From Apiotrichum sp. Y4204 (lineage: Eukaryota > Basidiomycota > Tremellomycetes > Trichosporonales > Trichosporonaceae), in contig JAMYHL010000041.1 in the NCBI GenBank assembly GCA_025531455.1, forward strand, positions 62,001 through 126,000: a DNA stretch of 64,000 bases, in the 5' to 3' direction. The first letter of the stretch is position 1. Every line of letters begins with the position of its first letter. The notes under the pieces were generated by a model, which did not search any database, had not been told where the DNA came from, and saw only the letters and a list, made by a program, of their open reading frames with translations. Position numbers and translations under genes: made by a program. This document shows, in pieces, positions 14,857 to 24,639 of the stretch.

Positions 14857-15323
14857 GTCTGGGAGAAAGGAATATCAGGAGCGTAGAATTCCGTGTGCGG
14901 ATTGTCGTGCGCATGCTTGAGGCGGCGCTGGCCATGACAGGGTTGATGATGTACGAGTCCCATAGCTTGCTTGTGTCCACATTAGAATAGGGTTCCGACG
15001 CGGGGTGTCCACTGTAGTCCGCGACAATGTGCGATGCCGTGGCCTGCAATATTGAGCCTCCTGCTCGACTAAGACATTGAAGCAAGGCGGCGTCAGTGTC
15101 GGAAGCCTGGGGAAGCGAGGTCACCGAAGAACACTATGCAATGCCCTAGCAGTCCAGTGAGATTGATCAATCGGCGCGCGCAATATGAATTTCCGTTCCG
15201 TTGACTTACACTGAGTCCGACAGGCACGACAGGCACATGGTCTCCGACGCAGACAGTAAGCAATAGGGCAATAAGGCAAGACGACAAAGGAGTCGAGATT
15301 ATGGGACTGGGAACTCGGCCCAA
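14744..15323 (-). CDS. possible small spliced gene of unknown function
   Basis: On the minus strand a frame ending at a GTAAGT donor joins, after an intron of about 100 nt (acceptor CCCCAG near 15115), to an open frame encoding a helix-like stretch (LLQCLSRAGGSILQATASHI) and TSKLWDSYIINPVMASAASS. Joined, this could encode 150-170 residues. I do not recognise the family. The start is unresolved: no ATG with good context lies at 15323 and a further 5' exon is likely. The last ~100 nt of the frame run antisense through the final GRASP exon, so the true end may be earlier. It could equally be a chance frame in the GRASP 3' region. Confidence 0.3.
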
Positions 15324-15333
15324 CAGTGGTCAT

Positions 15334-17677
15334 GGATGCGCAGCAGGATACGCAGCGGGCATCATGTTAGCAACCGATTGTCATGTGTGACCTGGCTTGG
15401 ACGACGGAGTAGCGGAGGACGAACAGGCAAGAGGCCAAGAGGGCAACAGGCAACAGGGTAATAGGGCAACAGCTCAACAGAAAAGCAGTACTACGGTGCA
15501 GGGCCTGGCCAAAGGTGACGGGCCCTGTCAGGCCTGTCACCCATACATGCCTTGCACCCACTTCACTTCGCCGTCCACCGCACCACGCCCCACTTTGTGC
15601 GTATCTCGTAGCTACCAACCTTAGCTGTCGCAGCGACCTCGTTCACCATCCTCGCGCGGACGTTGCCCGGGGGGATGGACGGGGCAAGAATGAACAGACC
15701 CCCATCTGCATATCCATGTCCAGCGCACCTTATTATTTGTTTGAGCTTTGGGCTCCCAAACTTTGAGTTCTGAGTCGCGAGTACTTAGCTGAGCGAGTAG
15801 TTTACCATCCGCATTTGTCCCGTTAACCCGTTAACCCGTTCCTGTTCCCGACCACACTGGCCATTGGCAGGCCGCGATCGCCTCTGCAACTGTATACCCC
15901 TGCGAGCCTCTTCTTTCCTACATCTTCGAAAGACTCCCATCGCATCTTCTAATAACATCACATCACTACTGCACTACTACTGGAACAACTAGGCTTCAGT
16001 GATTTACCCATCGACAACGACCCCTGGACAATTGTGATTGTGCTCTGCATTGCGTGCGCCACCGCGTCACCTTAGCCACCTTGTGACTGTCCCGCTCCGG
16101 CCGCTCCAGCGATCCAGCCCTTCCGTCTTTCCCAGCCGTAGTGACCTGGCATAAAACATCCCAGAAGCACGTAAGGGCACAACAAGGGCTCCCCATCTGG
16201 CCTCCCTCGCGCCTCGTTGCCCCGCACGCCCTCGACACGCTCTCGACTTGGGCAACACGCGTCAAATACCTCAAACACTCCAAACACCTCAAACACTCAG
16301 CGTCCTCCAATCAACCCGACCCTCTTTCGGTCCTTCCGTCCTCATCAGTTTGGGTTCCTCAATTCTTGTTTCCGACCAGTCCTCGATCCCCAATTCCTTC
16401 CCTAGCCACCGTGCTTGTCACCCAGGCTTGTGCGCCGCACTGTCCTGCAGGTCCTGTGATCTTGTGATCCTGTCTGTGTTGGACGATTGTGAAAGGAAGA
16501 GCAGCACTGAAAAGCATCCGTCGACAGTCCCAACCGTTTCTGAACACTTGTTCTTCTCTTGAGTGCGGTCCATTTCGCGCTAGACGGCGAAAAGTCAAGA
16601 CGTTTACGCATCGTCATCTACTTTTATTATGGTGCGTATGCCCTCCCTTCCCATTAGCGGCTGTCGTAGCGCGTATCGAACATATCTCTCGCGCTTGTTG
16701 CCCTTTATGCCCGTGCAGTGTCTTTTTCCGTCTCGAAGGGATGGAGATGTTTCCCTTTTCCTGATTCTGTTGGTGGTATTATTCATCATTATTATTTTAT
16801 TTACTGGGTTGTGCAAGCATGGCTTGCAAGACTTTGGCTGTTTAGCATGTTGGCTGGCAGGTGTCTGGGCCGTCTGGGGCTTGTCGACACGTCACGCACT
16901 AAGTATGGCAGCTACCAGCCCAAATACCCGCTGTGCGCGCGACCCACTTCCCCTCTAGCTTCTAGGCCTCTGGGTCATCCTCCCTCATCCTCTCCCCCAT
17001 CTCCATTCCCTGCATTCTCCTCAATCCTGGCATCTCCTGCGATCCCGCTGCACCCACCCACACATACACACACACACACATACACATACATACACCACAG
17101 TCATCTGGCCACCCTCTCTTCCAACAACACTCTACTCTTTACCGCTCCCTCCCCATTCCATCAATCGAGTGGGGTGTGCACACGTCGCGCAACAACACTC
17201 CGCGTAACGATTTTTGGTGGTTTCGCTGCCGCGTTGGGTCCAAAGGCATCGTTACTGCTCCACAATCGGTGTGTCCGCCCTCAGGACACTGCAGACAGTT
17301 GGCCAACAGGCAAACACCGGAGGTGCGACACGCGGACCAAGCTTGGACGAGCCCGGGCGAGCGTTAGAGCTTGTTCGTTACACGTGCCTTGACTCGTACT
17401 TGACACTTTGTCGGCGCTGGTCGAAGGGTCATTCAACCTTCAACCACCGACTCAGAAAACACAAAACCGCATCAACAGAGCATGCCACCAGGCGACCTGC
17501 TCTTGTGACCTTCACACTCGCGCCATTATCTTCACACTCCAACCACTACCATCTTGGACTGCCCACTGCGCGCTCCGGTCTTGGTCGCGTATCTATCAGC
17601 CACTTCTGCCCATATCCCACTCTGACTTTGCTCTTTCCTTCCACCTATTCCATCGCGCCTTGAGCTCCCGTCTGACA
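15334..17677. promoter_or_regulatory. long pyrimidine-biased upstream region of the GCK-III kinase
   Basis: This 2.3-kb stretch has no gene I can support. From about 16000 it is markedly C/T-biased on the coding strand with many C-A-C/C-T-C runs, as in long 5' leaders. It holds a CA-rich microsatellite (17051-17099) and several short ATG-started frames that could act as upstream ORFs. The ATG at 16629 is directly followed by a GTGCGT donor-like hexamer. A TSS cannot be placed from sequence alone. Confidence 0.5.
17051..17099. repeat. CA-rich microsatellite
   Basis: A run of CA, with interspersed TACA units, in the presumed leader of the kinase gene. Seen directly in sequence. Confidence 0.85.
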
Positions 17678-20430
17678 ATGTCGACCACGTCCTCGCTCAC
17701 ACATTCGCAGTCCTATCTTGCCAACCAGGGGCCAGATCCCGAGTATTTCTATGTCAAGCAGAATAGAATTGGTACGTTTCTTTCCCAACAACCTCTAGGA
17801 GCGCTGTGACTCCCACTGTGCCTCGCTGTTGTGGGATAGGTCCCAATTGCAATCGCGATTGCGATTGGGAGTGTGATTGCGATTGGTGCCTGCCAGCTTT
17901 CGTTTGACCAGAAGACATGTTGTCATTAGCTGCCATCGTAGGACAGGACCAGGCGGTTGATGGCAAGGAGTTGACATGCGGTCATTTTGAGCCTCATTTG
18001 GGAGCCAACTGCCTCGGGGCGATGACCTTGTCATGGAATCTCACGTCACCACCGCACATCCGGGCTGATGTTGCCCCTCTACTTCTTATTGTTTGGCGGT
18101 AGACGGGCATTCCTGTCGATGTGACTGTCTACCCAACTTTACTCGACGTAGCAGAGAAGATGACAGATTGACTAACATCACAGGTCGCGGAAGCTTCGGC
18201 GAGGTGTATCGAGGGTGAGTCGAATGATCGCGCGCCGGCCTCCAACGCGTCCACATTCTTGCACTGGCAGGACAGAATCTGTCTACATCATCCAGAAAGA
18301 TGCTTGTCTGGAGCGTGTCGCGCCAGCGAATCCGCTTTCCAGCACAAGCATCTATGTTTCAACCCGCAGAGAAAAGGATCGTGCTGATGAACAACAGATA
18401 CGACCGGCGCACCACTCTGCCTGTGGCTATCAAGATCATCGATCTAGAAAGCGCAGAGGACGAAATCGATGATATTCAACAGGAAATCCAGATCCTTGGT
18501 CAGCTTGATAGCGACTGCATCACAAGGTAGACTGTCAGTTTCTGTATGCGTGCTAATCGTGAACAGGTATTATGGCTCTTTCCTGAAAGGGTCAAACCTT
18601 TGGATTATCATGGAGTACTGCGCTGGTGGCTCATGCTCTGACCTTGTGAGTGGACCTATGTTGAGAAGCCTTGACAGAGCTTCACTGTCTACGATTGCAA
18701 TCTTACAGAGCAGATGAAGGCGGGAACCTTCAAGGAAGAGTACATTGCCATTCTACTGCGGGAACTCTTGCGCGGCCTCGAGTATCTTCATGGGGAGGGG
18801 AAGCTGCATCGTGACATCAAAGGTGAGCTACGGTTGTTACAGAATGCTAATGGGTCAGCCGCCAACATTCTCCTGACGGCTAATGGCGATGTCAAGTTGG
18901 CGGACTTCGGTGTCTCGGGGCAGCTCACTGCAACCATGACCAAGAAGAACACCTTTGTCGGCACCCCATACTGGATGTCCCCCGAAGTGATCAAGCAGTC
19001 GGGATATGATCACAAGGCAGACATTTGGAGCCTTGGTATCACTGCAATTGAGCTGGCAGAGGGCGAGCCGCCGTACGCGTCATTGCACCCCATGAAGGTT
19101 CTCTTCCTCATTCCGAAGAATCCTCCTCCAGAACTGGCCGAGCGCTTCTCCAAACCGTTCCGCGATTTTGTGTCGCTTTGCTTGCAACGCGATCCTCGGC
19201 AACGCCCTTCTGCAAAGGACTTGCTCAAACACAAGTTTATTCGCTCTGCACGAAAGGCATCCTACCTAACCGAATTGATCGAGCGACATGAGAAATGGAA
19301 GGCAGAGGGAGGACAAACGGAGGAAGCATCGCGGGATCCAGGACCTCAGGAGCCTGGGTTTGGCCCAGCTGCTGACGATATGTGGGACTGTGAGTATATG
19401 TGTGTAGCGAGGTGAATTGCTAACCTTTTAGTTGGTACTGTTCGGAGCACATTGCCTGCTACTGTGTCGCGGGCATCCCGTCCCCTCCCGGCAACAGGAG
19501 CGCCCCATGTGCAGGAGACCACACATCCGACTGTACCCGGCATGGACCCCAATGCTATCTCGAACACAATGCAGCGTGCGCCGCCGCGATCCGATCCGGA
19601 TCACATGGCACCCCAGGTTGCGCAGCACATGGCGAAGATGTCGCAGCAACCGCAGCAGCCGCAACAACCGCATCTCCATCATCAGCAGCCCCACCATCCT
19701 CAATCTCGCACTCCCCAGCCGCCACAGCACCACCCGCACGCTTCCCAGCGCTCCCAGCACTCCATTCATTCAGTCCACTCTACTCATTCGACACACTCGA
19801 TTCAGACACCAACGCAGCACCATCCTCAAATGCATGGGCATCCGATGGCGCAACCGCACATTCAACAGCACATGCCGCCGCACATGTTGCCCTCGCCTGT
19901 CTCTCACCAGCACGTACCGCATAGGGCACCTGAGTCACCACTCGACGATGACGAAGACAGTATGCTGGACAATGTCATTGTCCCGGCTATTGGAAGTGTA
20001 AGTGCAGATAAGTTGTCGGGGATGAGAGAAATGTGGAAGAACATCTCGGTGTCTGCGCCGTTGTGTTCGTCAACAATGGCGTTGGTGCTTCCCCATCGAT
20101 TCATGTCACCATGACCACTCCACGGTCGTCTTGACAGCATTGGTGGCGGTGCATGATCCAGGGCCCAACGGTTCCAGCCCATTCCGTACCTGTGAAGGAC
20201 AACCGACGGCTGCGTTGGAAGTTTGAGGAGCTTGCACTGCCACAGTTTGACGCGGTGTTGAACTGACATCTCAGCTTGCGGCCCGCATACCCAACGATGA
20301 AGCTGCGCGTATTGTTCTCGAGCGTCTGCAGCAGGCGTTTGAAGCGGCGGAGCGGCAGATTCCAGGAGTGACATCGGCCTTTGTCCTCGAGATTATTGAG
20401 AATGTCGAGCAGGTGGACGAACACCCCTAA
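17678..20430 (+). CDS. Ste20-type protein kinase, germinal-centre kinase III group
   Basis: Eight exons (17678-17771, 18184-18214, 18398-18526, 18567-18645, 18711-18822, 18859-19389, 19432-19997, 20275-20430) encode 565 residues. The kinase domain starts near residue 27: glycine loop IGRGSFGEV (32-39), catalytic Lys54 (AIK), HRDIK (144-148), DFG (164-166) and activation segment NTFVGTPYWMSPE (179-191, Thr180 the likely activating site). This matches MST3/MST4/Kic1/Sps1 kinases, which act with an Mo25-type partner in polarity, cytokinesis or RAM/MOR signalling. A His/Gln/Pro-rich low-complexity linker (about 330-480) follows. The C-terminus, brought in by a 277-nt intron, is helical (LAARIPNDEAARIVLERLQQAFEAA, split here by domain description) and ends DEHP. 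Tiny exon 2 (31 nt) encodes the glycine loop. Confidence 0.93.
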
Positions 20431-21723
20431 TGAAGCATGGCGTTGTAGCAGGGTACAGATGCAGATGGTACATTTTAGTATACAGTACATGTAGCTCATG
20501 TTGGATGCACATGTCATAGACCCCATAGTGGTGAAGTGTGTAAGTGACGCGTCCACTCCTACGGAAGTCGAATACCAGACGTTGAATCTCGTTCATGGTT
20601 GTTTACAACAGCCAGATGTGCGAGATCGAAACTCAAGACCAAGCAAGGGTCGTAAATTCCCGATCGCCCGACGACGAAACGGCGGTGGAGACCGCCAGGA
20701 ATTGGGCGGAAGCAAGGAGGCGGTGTGCGGGCGTTGGCATGTGACCTGTCAGACGCAGGGCGCAGCCGGCACAGGCCGCGCAGGGCACAAGGGTGTGTGC
20801 AGGGCCCAGAGGGGAGCGAGGGGCTCGTTCGCGTAGGGTGTGGCCAGGTGGGCCCAGGGAAACTGAATTGAATCAGGAAAGGCTAAAAATCGGGCTAGGC
20901 AGGCATGGCGATCAGGAGATGCGAAATGCGATCTGCGCCAGAAGGGCGCTTCTGAACAACAATCCCAAAAAGCCGAAACCGTGACGCACACTGATAACAC
21001 GCGGCCAACGTAAGGCATGGGCGGCCATAGCGGAGGGTGGTACGTAACACCAAAGCCACCGTGCTCGAGCGGCAGAGAGCTGTGCACCCACCCGCTCACC
21101 GAGTTCGGAGGGCTGGGCCAGCTGGACAACAGCTGGGCACGGCGGTACGCGTCACTACGGCATGTGTCGCCATCCCGCGGCCGCGCACAGTGACAGTTCC
21201 TAGCGCCCCGCTTCACAGTGGAACGGGGTGTGCCAACCCAAAACCTGCGCGTGCTCGAGCTACTCGGGGATGCATCGCTGCTTGTGCACTTGACAGAGAT
21301 CGGGATCTTGCGGCCCGGGGGCGCCGCGGAATTGGTCTGCCGGCTGGGCGGGCCGTAACCATGAGTGACGTGGGGCGGCGGGGCAGACGGTCTTTGTGGC
21401 CCGTGTTGCGGATGGTTGTAGAACAAGACTAGTGAGAATGCGGGTGGTCGGTGAGTGTGCAAGTGGCATTGATGGTGACTATTGAATACATCCAATTCAA
21501 GCTTCTAGCAAATAGTCTATAGAGTGCTCCTACTATACAGTAATGTTGTTCTGATACGTGATTTAGAGGCGGGCTTGTAACTTCTGAGACGCTTCGCTGA
21601 TACTTCGTCGAGATGGCTGCCAGCAGCCTTTGTTTCTTGAGGCTTTCCAGGACGGCACCGCCGTGCTGGGCTTCTAAACTGCAAGGATTTCTTGATAGAT
21701 TGTTTACTTTGGGTGTTGGAGCT
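20431..21723. other. convergent intergenic stretch without supported gene
   Basis: 1.3 kb between the 3' ends of the GCK-III kinase and the Zn2Cys6 gene. A 248-codon minus frame (20749-21495) and a 131-codon plus frame (21037-21432) are open, but both overlap, are rich in Pro/Arg/Ala and lack domain signs, introns or a good start context. I regard them as chance frames in GC-rich DNA. Confidence 0.5.
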
Positions 21724-24639
21724 TTAAGGCATCGCAATACCCTGATGTTGTTGTTGCTGCTGGGACATGGCGAGGCTCTGCGACTGCTGTTGCGACTGTT
21801 GGGAAGTGTGGAGTGATTCACCAGGAAGCAGCTGTTGGGGCAGCGCGGACATCGGACCCTGCATTGGCGAAACACCAGCGCCGGCCGGAGCCGGGGGGAA
21901 CACGGGACCGGCGGTTGGAGGCGCCGACTGCAGGCTGGGGGAGTGAAGACCATAACCAAACATCTCCGAGAGAAGGTGGTCCAGCTGATGGGTTGGTGTC
22001 TCAGTCGGGGCAGCAGGAGGCGCGGTGAACGGTGTTTCCTCGGAGCTCATCCGCTGCTCGCCAGTTGGGGGTGTAACGGTCATGATTGGCGCGACGACGC
22101 GAGGCGGGGTGATATCGATGTGGCTCATCGACTGGGACGGAGCGGAAACTGCGTATTGAACGGACATGGCTCCACTGATGCTGGGAGCAGTCATCGGACG
22201 CTGCTGCTCGTCGGAAATCCAGCTGTCCGAGGACACGTAGCTCGTGGGCGGGAGGCTTGGAGCCATTGGGAACATGTTGACCTCCACTGACAGAGGGCCA
22301 TCACCCACAGTGCTGGAGCGACGGGGCCCGGGAAACAGTGGAGAGACGCTTCGGGTTGAAGCAGATGGTGTCGAATGGTGACGCGCTGGTGGCTGCTGAA
22401 CAGCAGGAGCCAGGTTAGACTCGACGTCAAGCGAGTTCATCCATTTCTGAACCGTGTTCACCATCGAGCCAAGCAGGTTGCTGCAGCTGCTGGAGATGCT
22501 CTCGCCGGAGACACCGTCGTCGTTATCAGATCGAAGCAGAGAGAGCTTGCGAAGAATATGCGACACCTGTGTCAGGCTGGGTACCCAAGACGGCATGGTC
22601 ATGGGTGCCACAGCGTTGTACACCTGCTGCTGGAAGGTGATCTTTGACGCCTGAATCTCCATGAGAGCTTTGGCGCTCTCAAGAGTAACGGCGAAGATGT
22701 CGTGAAGCGGCATGATGTCCGCCAGGCCACGGTGAGGAGGGAACAGGTGGTGGGAGATTTCGATAAACGACTGCAGCTGCTGCTCGGCAAGCTCACCACG
22801 GAGGCGGCTGCAGCGGCGGATTTCCTCGGCCGCGCTCGAGTTGGTCGAGTATGCATATAGAATGTCGTTGGGGTCATTGGACCGGTTGAGGGCGTAGTGC
22901 ATTGCCTGAGCTGCATTGAGTCCAAGAGGAAGATTAGGCATAGCGTGGACGGAGCCCGGGAGGAAGTGCAGGGCCACCAAGGTTTGCAAGGCCGAAAGGC
23001 ATGCCTTCATAGACTCCCAGCGGCGGCGCATCGTGCGGTACGCCAACCACCCAGAAACCAGGGACTGTGGCATGGCGAGTAATCCTGCGGAAGTGGTCAG
23101 CAAGAAGAAAGAAAAATATTTCGTTGAAAAATATTTCGTTTCGTCAAACCCACCCAAGACATCATCGTGGCGCTTGTCGATTGAGGCCAGACGATGACAG
23201 AAAAACTGAAGCTCCTCCACGACAGCGACGGTCCCGTTGAAGTTGGCAATGGCGTATGTGTTCTCGAGGACGCCATAGAGACGAATGATGTAGTCGTGCA
23301 ATTCGTCAAGACGAGCAAGGCGGTCGCAGATGGTCAGCTTGCCGAGTAGTTCAGCTGGGTCCTCCATGCCAACCGACGAGGTCCAAAGAGCTTCATTGTC
23401 GGGATTGATCATGGCAGCCGAAGCGAGGCGCGACTCTCCCAAGAGCACTGGTTTACGGGGGCGCTCATCCTCAAGGGCAACCTGTGCTTCGGTCATACGA
23501 ATACCGAGCCAGAGCCAAAAGTCGGGGTTCTCCCAACGCTCGATACGGCTGTTGACCAGAGCATCAAAGTTGAGCTGCTCTGAAATGTTGCGGGCAACAC
23601 CAATGAGACCACGAGAGGGAGCCACCGTGCGAGGGTCGGTCAGCTGGAAAGGAAGGGCCGGGGCAAATGGTGCGTGGAGAGACAACAGCTCGAGCGCCTG
23701 GATGGCGTGAAATGAGTTAGGCTGCTGGACCAGGACCAAGTTGGCAAGATGAGCGACCGAGGGGGCTAGTTCGTCTCGGAGGCGCCGGGCATCCATGTCC
23801 TCGGGGAGCGACTGGAGTGCGATGTAGGTGGATGAAGCCAACAACAGCTGGATAGAGATGTCACCCGGACTCTCCCGATTGAGACTGAAGAGGACGTTCA
23901 AAGGCTGCAGGTGCGGGTGAAGCACGACAAGCTGGGCGTATCCTCCGCCAAGGCGCGAGCGGATCATGGGGCTGATCAGCCGATCAAGGTCGAGATCGTC
24001 GGCGATCATGACGCGCCGAGGAAGCCCGTTTGGAAGTTTGCGCGATGCAACATTGAGCATTGCGCCCAAAAGCGCAAGCGGCCGACCATGAAGACGGACA
24101 GTCCGCGTCGAGGTGCTGCTCTCCGTGTCATCGGGGCTCCCTCCTCTCGTCGGAGACAACAGGAACGCCGGCGAAATGTCAACAGTGTGGTCGATGGGAT
24201 TGATAATTGGGGCCTCCTCGCTCCGGCTAGCTCTGCTCGACCGGCGGCTAAAGCTACGCCTCAACGAGGCCTCTTCAGGAGACAGCGTCCTGGGAGAGAT
24301 TTCTCCGGTAGTTATCGAAGTTCGGCTAGCTGCTCGTTGACGTTGCTTTGCTGGTGTTCGGGTGGTTAGGCCCGATGTTGTCGATGCGGAGCCGGAAATT
24401 ACCGAACTCGCCGAGTCGGACTTCTTCTTACGCTTCTTCATGTGGCTATCGTCCACCACACACGGGAGCATGAGGACCCGGCAGCGGTGGCACGACTTGT
24501 CCTCTGGCAAAGGGACAGATGATGCCGGAATGTCGAGGTCGGGAAGCTCGCACCGCGTCTTGCGGAGCTTGCAAACATCACATGATCGGCGAGCATGTGT
24601 GCGGCGAGCGCGGGGCTCGCCAGCGATGGTGGGGGGCAT
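21724..24639 (-). CDS. Zn2Cys6 transcription factor with fungal-specific middle region
   Basis: A nearly intronless gene with a 971-codon open frame. The start is the ATG at 24639 (MPPTIAGEPRARR); a stop lies just upstream in frame. The zinc cluster has Cys at 20, 23, 30, 50, 53 and 60 (C-x2-C-x6-C-x19-C-x2-C-x6-C), followed by a basic MKKRKKK patch for nuclear import/DNA contact. A Ser/Arg-rich stretch, then about 450 residues of helical regulatory domain and a disordered Pro/Ser/Gln-rich tail ending in a Gln run before HQGIAMP. A probable 69-nt intron without a stop (23085-23153) hides in the frame; removing it gives about 948 residues. DNA target and ligand are not deducible. I could not assign it to a named regulator. 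Confidence 0.88.
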   Translation of the reverse strand: MPPTIAGEPRARRTHARRSCDVCKLRKTRCELPDLDIPASSVPLPEDKSCHRCRVLMLPCVVDDSHMKKRKKKSDSASSVISGSASTTSGLTTRTPAKQRQRAASRTSITTGEISPRTLSPEEASLRRSFSRRSSRASRSEEAPIINPIDHTVDISPAFLLSPTRGGSPDDTESSTSTRTVRLHGRPLALLGAMLNVASRKLPNGLPRRVMIADDLDLDRLISPMIRSRLGGGYAQLVVLHPHLQPLNVLFSLNRESPGDISIQLLLASSTYIALQSLPEDMDARRLRDELAPSVAHLANLVLVQQPNSFHAIQALELLSLHAPFAPALPFQLTDPRTVAPSRGLIGVARNISEQLNFDALVNSRIERWENPDFWLWLGIRMTEAQVALEDERPRKPVLLGESRLASAAMINPDNEALWTSSVGMEDPAELLGKLTICDRLARLDELHDYIIRLYGVLENTYAIANFNGTVAVVEELQFFCHRLASIDKRHDDVLGGFDETKYFSTKYFSFFLLTTSAGLLAMPQSLVSGWLAYRTMRRRWESMKACLSALQTLVALHFLPGSVHAMPNLPLGLNAAQAMHYALNRSNDPNDILYAYSTNSSAAEEIRRCSRLRGELAEQQLQSFIEISHHLFPPHRGLADIMPLHDIFAVTLESAKALMEIQASKITFQQQVYNAVAPMTMPSWVPSLTQVSHILRKLSLLRSDNDDGVSGESISSSCSNLLGSMVNTVQKWMNSLDVESNLAPAVQQPPARHHSTPSASTRSVSPLFPGPRRSSTVGDGPLSVEVNMFPMAPSLPPTSYVSSDSWISDEQQRPMTAPSISGAMSVQYAVSAPSQSMSHIDITPPRVVAPIMTVTPPTGEQRMSSEETPFTAPPAAPTETPTHQLDHLLSEMFGYGLHSPSLQSAPPTAGPVFPPAPAGAGVSPMQGPMSALPQQLLPGESLHTSQQSQQQSQSLAMSQQQQQHQGIAMP
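23085..23153 (-). other. probable stop-free 69-nt intron within the Zn2Cys6 gene
   Basis: Read on the gene strand it begins GTGGGT, is T-rich, contains two copies of an ATATTTTTC-type element, has CTGAC near the end and closes with CGCAG. Its length is 23 codons with no stop, so the open frame runs through it. If translated it would insert a Phe/Lys/Tyr/Ser-rich stretch of different composition into the regulatory domain. Confidence 0.75.

Noticed and set aside
20749..21495. 248-codon minus frame between convergent genes
   Set aside because: Pro/His/Arg-rich translation without domain; overlaps an opposite frame of similar quality; lies in expected 3' UTR space.
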